From: Phyto melanocephala | Lineage: Eukaryota > Arthropoda > Insecta > Diptera > Rhinophoridae | Assembly (NCBI GenBank): GCA_941918925.1 | Contig: OW799233.1 | Location: 72,567,578 to 72,631,577 of the forward strand | Reading direction: 5' to 3' | Length of the DNA: 64,000 nt | Shown: positions 1-9,900 of the stretch, piece after piece | How positions within the stretch are numbered: the stretch's first letter is position 1 | Layout of the letters: every line of letters begins with the position of its first letter | Notes under the pieces: generated by a model | Told to the model about the DNA's origin: nothing | Seen by the model: only the letters and a program-made list of their open reading frames with translations | Databases searched by the model: none | Made by a program: the position numbers and the translations under genes

Positions 1-996
1 TGCCACCAAAATTCGTTTGTTGTTGTACCGGTCCTGTAGCGTTTTCCATGCAGCAACGTAGTTTGCGTCTGATAGGGAAAACTGGCTTATTAGGTGTGCT
101 GCTTCCCCAGATACATTGCTCTTCAGATACCACATTTTCTGGACTGCAGGTACCGGTTGCTTATCTACCATTTCAGAGAACAACTCATAGAACTGCAGCC
201 ATTTTAAGTAGGCTCCATCGAATTGCGGTATAGTGAGCTTTGGTAGCTGTAATGAGCTTCGGATCGATGCACTTGGTATTTCGACAGTTGCATGTGCTGC
301 ACCAGCGTTGTCAGCCATTATGGACAGGTTGGTTACCCTTTCCTGAACTAGATCGTTCAGGATGTAAAAGTCTTCAGTATTGAAGCCAGAGGCTGATGGA
401 TCTTCAGTGATTTCAAGGATTTCATCATATAATTCTTGAATTTGGCTCCAAAGCTTATTGATGGTGTCTAGCCTTACGCGGTAGTATGCACGAGGATGAA
501 TTTCATCGCCAATCGTGGAGTCTCTTAACATTCGGCTTAAGGTTGTCATCCTGGCTGATGCCCTGCGGATGAGGCCTTGTCGAGTGGCATCTGCTGGAGT
601 GCTAACTTCATGAGTTAGATGTTCCTGCTTTTGGGTAGGAACGTCATGATTCGTACCTGACGTTTTTTGTTGATCTTGAGGTGTTGTCTTGAGACGTCTA
701 GCTTCGTCCTCAAATATTTCCAAATATGACCTTGCGAGTTCGTTAATCTTCGAGTAATAATCCTCAGTGAAGTACTCGTGACTTGTGGCCAAGGTTGAGA
801 CAACATCAAGTAATCGTAGCCTATTGTCCTGATCCTCGAACTGATCCCAGAGTTCAGTGAGGCGTCGCGCACGGTCATCGAATTAACCTGGTGTTGTTTT
901 TCGACTGGCAGAATCCTTCTTAAAATTGCGGATGAGCGCCTGAATGGCCTCACCTGTCTTCAACAATGACTCTAGAAGTTGATTTGGATTTTCCAT
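1..996 (-). pseudogene. BEL/Pao retrotransposon gag, N-terminal 332 codons, one internal stop
   Basis: Read on the minus strand from the ATG at 996-994, one frame stays open to the window edge except for a single TAA at 885-883 (codon 38). The protein starts MENPNQLLESLL and ends within the typical BEL gag region, with QLPKLTIPQFDG, WYLKSNVSGEAAH and TLQDRYNNKRILV. In BEL/Pao elements this part forms the capsid-like region upstream of the zinc knuckles and protease. The start is supported by the primer binding site about 220 bp upstream. The gene runs off the left edge, so protease, RT and integrase are not visible. The lone stop makes this copy defective unless bypassed. Otherwise the codons are intact, so decay is recent. 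Family assignment is from recognised motifs, not a search. Confidence 0.85.
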
Positions 997-1212
997 GTTG
1001 GCCTCCTTGCTGATAAGAAACACTCAAAATATTCCACGAGCAACGTCCGGGACCAGGATTCACCAGTATGTTAATTGATAGGCTGTTGAATTTGTAGTAG
1101 ATGAATGCTACTACAACTAAATGTCCTCGCAAGGATGATTGTCCTTGTCGAAGGGTTACCAAATGTTTATTGGTATCCTTATACGTAGGGTGTCCTTTTC
1201 GAGGGATGACGG

Positions 1213-1230
1213 ATCACGTCGGGGTCACCA
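1213..1230 (-). other. BEL/Pao primer binding site and leader start
   Basis: On the minus strand the sequence TGGTGACCCCGACGTGAT lies just inside a presumed LTR edge. This is the usual start of the internal region in BEL elements and fits the gag frame that follows. The leader between it and the gag ATG (997-1212) has no ORF of note. Confidence 0.65.
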
Positions 1231-1234
1231 AAAA

Positions 1235-1700
1235 TGATAATACAAAAACTTGTATTTGTGAAATTATAGTATGACTCAATCCAAGCACTTGAATTTGGAT
1301 TGTACTATATTGTTGTTGTTGAATCTTCAAGCACTTGAACTTGAAAATTAGGCAAATCAAATAAAACAAAGATTCTTGCTTATTAAAAATAATGCCAAAA
1401 TATTGTCAATTTTATTGAACTATTTATACTAAAATTAAAGACAAATTATGCTGACTTAAACAATAAAAGTAAATGTAATTAGAGATGTTGACACAAAATA
1501 AACTTGAAATTAACCAATCATAATCAAATAAAAGAAAATATGTAACATGAGATGTTAAAATAAAATAAACTTGAAATTGACCAATTATAATTAACGGAAA
1601 TTTGATATATACAATATTAGGCGTATTCACTTAATAGTACTTAATATTAAGGGTATTCACTATATATATAAACTATTATAAGAATAAACATTGAGTATTC
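1235..1700 (-). repeat. Presumed BEL 5' LTR and flank, outer end not determined
   Basis: This A+T-rich stretch abuts the primer binding site on the side where the LTR must lie, so its inner edge should be near 1235. I see no coding potential. The outer end cannot be fixed because the partner LTR is outside the window. Two imperfect copies of a roughly 40-bp block (about 1486-1529 and 1550-1592) sharing AAAATAAACTTGAAATT occur inside it. Confidence 0.35.
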
Positions 1701-1800
1701 AATAAATAGTTAGAACTGCGCTAACGAAGTAGCGGGTTAAATGCTAGTAATATATATTAATAGTATAAATGCTTGCTCTTATGCGTGAGCTTATAAAAAC

Positions 1801-2080
1801 GAAAATTAGAAAAAATATTTACGATTAAGGATGAGATCAGTTATATGACTAGATCAAACATAAAAACAAAAAATAAACCAAAAATTCATTAGACAATCTT
1901 AAGTTTTAAAGTCAACAATTGATGTATTGTTTACACCAAATCTATAAAATAAATTCTGAAAAAATATTTACAATTAAGGATGAGATCAGTCATATGACTA
2001 GATCAAATAAAAAAACAGAAAATAAACCAAAACTTCAACAGAAAATCTTAAGTTTAAAGCTAACAATTGAGGTATTGTTA
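1801..2080 (+). repeat. Two-copy direct repeat, about 130 bp, period about 150 bp
   Basis: The block at 1801-1930 is repeated at 1951-2080. Shared words include GATGAGATCAG, ATGACTAGATCAAA, AATAAACCAAAA and AATCTTAAGTTT, with roughly one difference per 10 bases. There is no convincing ORF, and the origin is unknown. Confidence 0.7.
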
Positions 2081-2149
2081 TTGTATAAGTATGTAATAAG
2101 TATACTAGTATAATTAAAACTAAATTCGCCTTTGCTGCTGTACCTTCTT

Positions 2150-2303
2150 TTGGAAAACTTTTAAAAACATCGGCTCCGATATTAGTAAATAAATATCGAT
2201 GTATCGATATTGAGGTATTTAAAATATCGGCGATTAATATCGAAATTTTTTAAACTAAATATCGATATTTTGATATATCGATATATTTTGCCCAACCCTA
2301 TGA
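2150..2303. mobile_element. Terminal part of a hAT-like non-autonomous element rich in ATCGAT
   Basis: The stretch ends at 2303 with GCCCAACCCTA. Its complement TAGGGTTGGGC resembles hAT inverted termini. The inner part holds a dense cluster of ATCGAT/TATCGATA words between about 2195 and 2285. No transposase is present and the other end was not located. The errantivirus env remnant starts directly after it, so this element or a deletion removed the env 5' part. The assignment rests on terminus resemblance only. Confidence 0.4.
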
Positions 2304-3171
2304 CATCGGACAAATTATGTTCTCCAGCAAATTAGGAATCATACCTACAGATATCCTAACCCAGACTGAACTTGATCTAATCACAGACTTTGACAGTTAC
2401 ACCAAAATTAAAGTAGCTGTGGCATTCCACGAAAACAACATTATCCTTATTCTCTCCATACCGCGATTATCAAAGGAACGATTATCCACGGTAACATTCA
2501 TACCAATCCCTAACAATAATAACAAATCGATAGAGCTTAACAATTCCGATGTGCTCATAGATTCGGAAAACAATATTTATAGTACATACATTAAAGATAA
2601 TTTAAAGAAAAATCTAATACAAATCAATGACAATTGTTTGAATAATATATTAAATTTTGAGGAAGCTAATTGCAAAATGCGAACGCTGAACAAACAAGAA
2701 ATAGTTGAAGTCACTCCGGGAATATTAGTTCTTAAACACTTTAATAATAAGATCTCTCATAATTGTAACAAAGCCAAATTAAAAATTATCGGAAACTATC
2801 TAATCAAATTTGAAAATTGTGAAATTAATATATTAAATAAAACTTATGCAAATGTTAAAATAAAATTACATGACAAATTTATCCTACCAAACCTTGTAAC
2901 AAAAATCTAAGAAGATAGTAATACAACTTTTGCAGACATCAAAATTGAGTCCTTATATCTAAAACAAATAGAATACGAAGAAACACTAAAACAAGTATTG
3001 TATAAAGATAAGAATTCAAAAATAATCGGTTTTGGCATAGATATCTCGATTATTGTGTCAATATGTATCTTAGATATTTTTGTATATTTCATTAAGAATA
3101 GACAAGCATATATTCCAAATGTACAGTTGAAAAATGAAACCACTATAAATAATCCAATAACAATAATATAA
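2304..3171 (+). pseudogene. env: Errantivirus-type envelope gene, 3' half, one internal stop
   Basis: One frame runs from the hAT-like boundary to a stop at 3169-3171 and is broken once by TAA at 2908-2910. The first segment (197 codons from the ATG at 2317) has the pattern seen in the C-terminal half of env of insect gypsy-group elements: a GIIPTDILTQTEL region, then an ILVLKHFNN and LHDKFILPN region. After the stop, 86 further codons include a hydrophobic segment at about 3022-3096 (starts IIGFGIDISIIV), placed like the env membrane anchor, and a short polar tail. The N-terminal half, with signal peptide and cleavage site, is absent, so the ATG at 2317 is not the original start. It is a relic of an endogenous insect element. 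Confidence 0.7.
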
Positions 3172-3190
3172 TTTCGTCGGAGCCTCAAAC

Positions 3191-3398
3191 AAGTGGTGGG
3201 GGTGTTATAGTACCTTCCACTACGGCCGCCGTTTAATATAATCATAAATTTTATTTGACTGCATTTCCGGAAACAGAAATGCAGTGTCATATTTTACCTT
3301 TATATTTTTTTTGTTTGTTATTGTTTTGTTTATAAACTTTTATTTTTCAGCTAATTATTTACCAATTTGCATTTTTCCAAAGAATTGTTTACCAATAA
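3191..3398 (+). repeat. Polypurine tract and start of the 3' LTR of the env-bearing element
   Basis: A purine run AAGTGGTGGGGG (3191-3202) lies 20 bp after the env stop and is followed by TGTTATAG, a plausible LTR start. The LTR is cut off at 3398 where element X begins with CACTGTGC. No second LTR is in the window to set its length. Confidence 0.5.
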
Positions 3399-6084
3399 CA
3401 CTGTGCATGAAATTGACACTTTTTTTTCGTGACAAGCTGGGCACCTAGCGTTTTAACATAATTCGGGTACGCTAAATCCAGTGGTGCCCTCGGTTTTTTA
3501 AGATTGGCTCTGGTTTTCGAGATATACCGTTATTTCGAAAATGGAGGAGGTTGCACCACATATGTTCGCGTAACTCAAAAACGCTTTAGCTTATTCCAAA
3601 AACTTAAAAAAATCGAAATTCCGCAATAAAATTTCCTTTAAGAAAAGTAAAACTTTTTTCTAATATCCGTAGTCGTTTTAGAAAAATAATTTTTTTTTTG
3701 AAAAACAAATTAATTTTTTATCAAAATTTCGAAATTTTTGTTCTTTTAAAATTCATAAAAAATTAAAAAATGCAGCTAGGCTTCTAATTTTTTGCAAACA
3801 TATAAAAAAACAAAGCTGCTAACAAAACAAGCCATAAATGATTAAAATCTGTTAGCAACTTTTGATTTTATTCACAAAAGTCGACAAATTTTAATTAATT
3901 TAAGAATTTCATAAAACGCAATATTTGTATGGGAGCCCCCCTAAGGGATGGTGATAAAGGGAAAGTATAATTTAAGAAAATGTTAAGAACAAAAAACAAT
4001 GAAGGTCGGTCATACATTTTATCCCCCTAGGAGTGAATCCTAGGCCTTAGAAACAAATGTTGGGAATGAAAAATAAAGTTGCGCTGGTCATACATTTGGC
4101 CCGTTTAGGGGTATCTCAGGCGCTGCAGGTGCAAAATTTAAGGCTAGGGTTTTACGCGTATAAAAAAATTTTAAATTAGTGACATGTAGCAAAACTGCTT
4201 TTAAGCTACTTTTGGAAGAATCAATAAATAAGCGCCAATCTCCAGGATTATATTCATTTTGCATTGTTAAAACCAATCCGCGGATGTCAGTACAATACGC
4301 AATAGAATTATTCTCAATAGATTTAAAAAAAGTCGTAAATCGTCTATGGCGATTGATAGCCCCGTATGTTTGTACACCTGGTGCTAAAATATTAGCTTGT
4401 TTTAACTCTTTTGTCAAGAGAATGCTCTGAATTTGAGATAATTTTAGACGCCGTACCATTATATCCAGACGATCTTGCGTGATTTCATTGTGACTGCATG
4501 GAACCGTGATGCATGACGGTTGATACATTGAAGTAGCTGGTCCACCCGCTTCAACAGAATGAAGTATTGAGGAAATATATTCTGTTGGTATATGGCTATC
4601 CGGAACAGGAATTTCATCAGAATGTATAAGATATATAAGTAATTTTTCTTCTGTTCATACCCGCTGTATAATTTATGCACGCATAACACTCATCTTCAAC
4701 ATGAACTATGGGATCTCTCGAAATCATTGGAACACCAAATGGCATGGTGTCTCCATTTTTTCCCTACTTATTTAAATGGTAAATGCAGTGTGTACACACT
4801 TTTGATGATGTCCAACACTTACCATATATAACACTTAAAGAAAAATGTGATTCATACAAGGTACTTGTTTCAGTAGTGATTTTACGGCGACTTGGTATAT
4901 TTTTATATTTCCCACACACATAACAAAAGTAATTAAACTTTTTACACGGCCCCATCTTAGATATTTCAATATAACTGTTTAGATACAAGACTGTCAGAGG
5001 CTTTAAAATTCACTAATCACTTTCGCAAGCACTTTCCATATGACAGTGAAGGGGTTGAGGAACTCTTATTTATACTGTAATTGTTTTAATCAAAGTACTA
5101 GTCGCATTTTTTGTAAAAAAAAAGCAAGGACGAATAAAATTTATACCGTTTCCAGGTGTAGATTTTATTGCCAATAACTTGAAATCACAGGTAATTCAAA
5201 AATACTATGTTTTAATTTTTAATTCCAAGAACCATGCCAAATACCGTTGTACAATGCAAAATGAATGTAATCCTGGAGATTGGCGCTTATTTATTGATTC
5301 TTCCAAAAGTAGCTTAAAAGCAGTTTTGCTACATGTCACTAATTTAAAATTTTTTTATACGCGTAGAACCCTAGCCTTAAATTTTGCACCTGCAGCGCCT
5401 GAGATACCCCTAAACGGGCCAAATGTATGACCAGCGCAACTTTATTTTTCATTCCCAACATTTGTTTCTAAGGCCTAGGATTCACTCCTAGGGGGATAAA
5501 ATGTATGACCGACCTTCATTGTTTTTTGTTCTTAACATTTTCTTAAATTATACTTTCCCTTTATCACCATCCCTTAGGGGGGCTCCCATACAAATATTGC
5601 GTTTTATGAAATTCTTAAATTAATTAAAATTTGTCGACTTTTGTGAATAAAATCAAAAGTTGCTAACAGATTTTAATTATTTATGGCTTGTTTTGTTAGC
5701 AGCTTTGTTTTTTTATATGTTTGCAAAAAATTAGAAGCCTAGCTGCATTTTTTAATTTTTTATGAATTTTTAAAGAACAAAAATTTTTTTTTCAAAAAAA
5801 AAAATTATTTTTCTAAAACGACTACGGATATTAGAAAAAAGTTTTACTTTTCTTAAAGGAAATTTTATTGCGGAATTTCGATTTTTTAAGTTTTTGGAAT
5901 AAGCTAAAGCGTTTTTGAGTTACGCGAACATATGTGGTGCAACCTCCTCCATTTTCGAAATAACGGTATATCTCGAAAACCAGAGCCAATCTTAAAAAAC
6001 CGAGGGCACCACTGGATTTAGCGTACCCGAATTATGTTAAAACGCTAGGTGCCCGGCTTGTCTGTTTTTTCAACTAGCACAGTG
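3399..6084 (-). mobile_element. Element X, copy 1: foldback transposon with about 850-bp inverted termini
   Basis: The left end is CACTGTGC at 3399 and the right end is GCACAGTG at 6084. The arms 3399-4268 and about 5250-6084 are inverted copies of each other, sharing GGGCACCTAGCG, GGTATATCTCGAAAACCAGAG and GGCGCTGCAGGTGCAAAA in opposite orientation. Each arm reaches into the 3' part of the element's gene. The gene lies on the minus strand between them (4088-4988). The arms differ by scattered indels. The left flank is the errantivirus LTR. The right flank is a 32-bp spacer to copy 2, which faces the other way. The transposon superfamily was not identified. Confidence 0.7.
4088..4988 (-). pseudogene. 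Element X protein, N-terminal part, copy 1 (decayed)
   Basis: From 4988 downward the minus strand encodes MYLNSYIEISK, then a Cys-rich segment with FCYVCGKY and VCTHC, which reads as a zinc-finger-like domain. A conserved MPFGVPM..RDP..HVEDECYAC segment follows. TAG replaces TGG at the KWEK position just after the first ORF ends (4764). A deletion of about 31 nt near 4640, judged against copy 2, shifts the frame. The frame resumes in the segment ending SSLKAVLLHVTNLK and then runs into the terminal repeat, where the stop at 4088 lies. The residues resemble an uncharacterised arthropod protein family that I know only as hypothetical proteins. The function is presumably transposition, by inference. 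Confidence 0.6.
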
Positions 6085-6545
6085 TAATTAATCTACTTTT
6101 AATTTCCAAATAATTACACTGTGCTAGTTGAAAAAACAGACAAGCCGGGCACCTAGCGTTTTAACATAATTCGGGTACGCTGAATCCAGTGGTGCCCACG
6201 GTTTTTTAAGATTGGCTCTGGTTTTCGAGATATACCGTTATTTCGAAAATGGAGGAGGTTGCACAACATATGTTCGCGTAACTCAAAAACGCTTTAGCTT
6301 ATTGAAAAAACTTAAAAAACCGAAATTCCGCAATAAAATTTCCTTTAAGAAAAGTAAAACTTCTTTCTAATATTCGCAGTCGTTTTAGAAAATTAATTTT
6401 TTTTTTGAAAAAAAAATTAATTTTTTTATCAAAATTTCGAAATTTTTATTTTTTTAAAATTCATAACAAATTGAAAAATTCAGCTAGGCTTCTAATTTTT
6501 TGCAGACATATAAAAAACAAAGCTGCAAACAAAACAAGCCATAAA

Positions 6546-6950
6546 TAACACTGCTCGACAAAAAATAATTTTTTTTCTTCCCGTTAATTAAAACTATGTG
6601 GTCTATGTGGATTTTGATGCGCTGAACTCAAATCCGTAATCGGTTTTTTTCCATCAGATCGGTATTTTTTTTATGGGCGTGCCAAATTTTTTCCCCTAAA
6701 TTAGGTTTCGGTTTTCAAAAGTAAAACACCAAAAGATGTGTTTTCTCTATCTCTTATCGTTTTGGAATTATTTAAAAATTAATGGAGATAAAAAAAATTT
6801 TTCGTGCCAAATTCGTAATATTTTTCAATTTAAAAATATAATTAAAAAAAATATAAAGCAAATATTCAACATTTTGCACTTTTTTCTGAGAACTACTTAT
6901 CTTAAAAATAAAAAAAGCCGCAAGCCATAAAAATCGGTTAAAAAATGTAG
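6546..6950. other. Non-coding block inside element X copy 2
   Basis: This block is A+T-rich with no credible coding sequence. It starts near 6548 with CACTGCTCGACAAAAAATAA, which itself looks like a transposon end, so it may be a separate small insertion. No matching opposite terminus was found. An identical block lies 7,026 bp downstream. Confidence 0.4.
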
Positions 6951-7343
6951 ATTTTATTGTCAATTTACCGCAGGTACCCAATATTGTAATGCAACCAGCC
7001 TTACATATGATACAGCATTTCGTTAGGTGAGCAGGTAATGGAACTGAAGTACAACGGTATTTTGTATGGTTCTTAGAATTAAAAATTATAACATAGTATT
7101 TTTCAATTACCTGTGATTTCAAATTATTGGGTACCTGCGGTAAATTGACAATAAAATCTACACCTGGAAAAGTTAGAAATATTATTCGTCCTGGGTTTTT
7201 TTTTACAAAACATGGTCATGAAGGTCTCGACTGGTACTTTGATTAAAACAATTACAGTATAAATAAGAGTTCCTCAACCCCTTCACTGTCATATGGAAAG
7301 TGCTTGCGAAAGTGATTAGTGAATTTTAAAGCCTCTGACAGTC

Positions 7344-8249
7344 TTGTATCTAAACAGTTATATTGAAATATCTAAGATGGAGGAGTGTAAAAAGTTTAAT
7401 TACTTTTGTTATGTGTGTGGGAAATATAAAAATATGCCAAGTCGCCGTAAAATCACTACTGAAACAAGTACCTTGTATGAATCATATTTTTCTTTAAGGG
7501 TTATATATGGTAAGAGTTGGACACCATCAATAGTGTGACCACACTGCATTTACCATTTAAATAAGTGGGAAAAAAATGGAGACGCCATGCCATTTGGTGT
7601 TCCAATGATTTGGAGAGATCCCATAGTTCATGTTGAAGATGAGTGTTATGCGTGCATAAATTATACAGCGGGTATAAACAGAAGAAAAATGACTTATATG
7701 TCTTATACTGAAACAGCATATGCTCGATTTCCGCTGCCACATTCCGATGAAATTACTGTTCCGGATAGCCATATACCAACAGAACATATTCCCTCAATAA
7801 TTAATTCTGTTGAAGCGGGTGGACCAGCTACTTCAATGTATCAACCGTCATGTATCACGGTTCCATGCAGTCACAATGAAATCATGCAATATCGTCTGGA
7901 TATAATGGTACGGCGTCTAAAATTATATCAAAGACAGAGCATTCTCTTGACAAAAGAGTTAAAACGAGCTAATATTTTAGCACCAGGTGTACAAATATAC
8001 GGGGCTATAAATCGCCATAGACGATTTACGACTTTTTTTTTAAATCTATTGAGAATAATTCTATCGCGTTTTGTACTGATTGGAGATTGGCGCTTATTTA
8101 TTGATTCTTCCAAAAGTAGCTTAAAAGCAGTTTTGCTACATGTCACTAATTTAAAAAGTCCTATTCCGATAGCACTAAGCACAAATGCTAAAGAGACATA
8201 CGCATCAATGAAAGTTAAAAGCAGTTAATCTATATATATAAAAGTGAAA

Positions 8250-8280
<31 letters not shown>

Positions 8281-9900
8281 CTATAGACTCCGAAACTGTA
8301 AAACCGATCGGGCTCAAACTTTGGTAAGTTGTTGTACATATACCAGGGAGTGTTTATGGGTGAAAAAAGTGGGCGGGGCCACGCCCATAAAAAATTAGTT
8401 ATCAGTTTTAGCTACTTGCACTTGACGGATTTTTCTGAAACTTTGCACACATATCGAGCTGTATTGACTAAATAATTTCGTGATGAGAAAAGTGGGCGGG
8501 GCCACGCCCCTAAAAAAATTTTAATTTTAAGGTACTTGCACTAAACCGATTTTTCTGAAACTTTGCACACATATTAAGCTGTTATGACTTTATAATTTCG
8601 TGATTAAAAAAGTGGGCGGGGCCACGCCCATAAAAAAAGGTTATAATTTTGAGGTACTTGCACCAGACCGATTTTTCTGAAACTTTGCACACATATCGAG
8701 CTATCATGACTAAATAATTTCATGATTAGAAAAGTGGGCAGTGCCACGCCCATAAAAAATAGGTATCATTTTGAGGTACTTGCACTGGACCGATTATTCT
8801 GAAACTTTGCACACATATTGCGCTGTTATGACTTTACAATTTCATGATTAGAAAAGTGGGCAGGGCCACGCCCATAAAAACAATTATAATTTTGAGGTAC
8901 GTGTACTGGTCCGATTCTTTTGAAACTTTGCACACATATTGAGCTGTTATGACTTTATAATTTCGTGATTAGAAAAGTGGGCAATGCCACGCCCATAAAA
9001 AAATTATAATTTTTAGGTTTTCGCACTTGATATCCAATTAAAATTCAGAATGCATTTCGATTCATTAAGGGGCGAAGCAACGCGCGCCGGGTTTGGCTAG
9101 TTAAATATAAAAACCACAAGTGAAAAATATGCGCAGATTTAAAAGTGGTAGCACTTTTAAGAGGCATGCAATTGGGCTATACTAAAAATATGTGCTTCAT
9201 GTGCTTATGGAATACGAGTTTCGATGGCGACCAGTACAATACACGGGATTGGGCTTTACGTGAGGAAGGCAGATTGCATAGAAACAATGTTATTGAATTA
9301 CCACTTGTGCCGATGGAAAAGATTTTGCTTCCTCCACTGCACATCAAACTGGGTATTGTAAAAAATTTTATAAAAGCATTGAGCCCAGATGGTGTTGCTT
9401 TTACCGAATTGCACCGAATTTTTCCACGATTAAGCGGCATGAAAGTAAAATAAGGTATGAACTCTAACTACTTTATTAAATTAGATTTATATTTCATATC
9501 ATAACGTTTTAATTTTACAGGAACTCTTAATGGACCGGACATTCGTCTTATGAAGGACCATGAATTTGAGGTTGCATTGAATGATATCGAGCTATTGGCC
9601 TGGAATTGTGTGAAATCAGTAATAGAAAATGTATTAGGAAATCATCGGTCTGAAAACTGGCGAATTTTAATCAAAAATATGCTAACCGCATTTAAAAACT
9701 TAAACGTTAGAATGCCATTGAAAATACATTTTTTGCATTACTATGCCGAAAAATTGAATGAACAATCACCAGCCGAGTCTGATGAACATGGCGCGAGATT
9801 TCACCAAGTAACAGCCAGGCTCGAACATTGGTATAGCGGCAAACAATTTGATTCGCTATTAGGGGATATTTGTTGGAATCTGCAGGAGGAAGAAGAATAA
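7344..9900 (+). pseudogene. Element X protein, near full-length, split by a Helitron, with an intron
   Basis: Exon-like part 1 (7344-8228) encodes the Cys finger (FCYVCGKY), the MPFGVPMIWRDP segment and the HVEDECYAC segment. The VC.HC pair is hit by TGA at 7536-7538, where copy 1 has a Cys codon. A Helitron sits at 8229-9100. The frame resumes as KYKNHK, TGA at 9121-9123, KICADLKVVALLRGMQLGYTK, MCFMCLW and LPPLHIKLGIVKNFIKAL. It ends at TAA (9451-9453) one base before a GT donor. A 66-nt intron (9455-9520) ends TTTTACAG. The last exon gives GTLNGPDIRLMKDHEF, KIHFLHYYAEKL and GARFHQV and stops at 9900. I recognise the HIKLG/IHFLH/RFHQ pattern from arthropod proteins of unknown function. No DDE triad was assigned. 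Confidence 0.65.
8229..9100 (+). mobile_element. Non-autonomous Helitron, copy 1 (872 bp)
   Basis: The element starts TCTATATATATAAAAG after an A and ends GGGTTTGGCTAG before a T, as Helitrons do (TC at one end, CTRR at the other, insertion between A and T, no target duplication). A (GT)n tract follows the start. The body is about six units of roughly 120 bp, each with a GTGGGCGGGGCCACGCCCAT-type dyad and CTGAAACTTTGCACACATAT. A GC-rich CGCGCGCC stretch precedes the end, where the terminal hairpin is expected. No Rep/helicase is encoded. It interrupts the element X gene. The third copy (59,462-60,342) with its empty site confirms these termini. Confidence 0.88.

Noticed and set aside
48..233. 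Small plus-strand ORF of 61 codons
   Set aside because: It lies antisense to the BEL gag frame, which has clear family motifs.
615..953. Minus-strand ORF of 112 codons
   Set aside because: It is an out-of-frame shadow of BEL gag. The true frame is offset and carries the recognisable motifs.
2907..3290. Minus-strand ORF of 127 codons
   Set aside because: Antisense to the env tail and LTR start, with no motif.
7536..7538. Selenocysteine reading of TGA in element X
   Set aside because: Two further stops lie in the same gene and copy 1 has a plain Cys codon, so decay is the simpler reading.
8247..8278. (GT)n tract as a stand-alone microsatellite
   Set aside because: It is an internal part of the Helitron, present at the same place in all copies.
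8280..9060. Regularly spaced repeats as a CRISPR array
   Set aside because: The unit-to-unit sequence is similar throughout with no unique spacers, and the setting is a eukaryotic Helitron.
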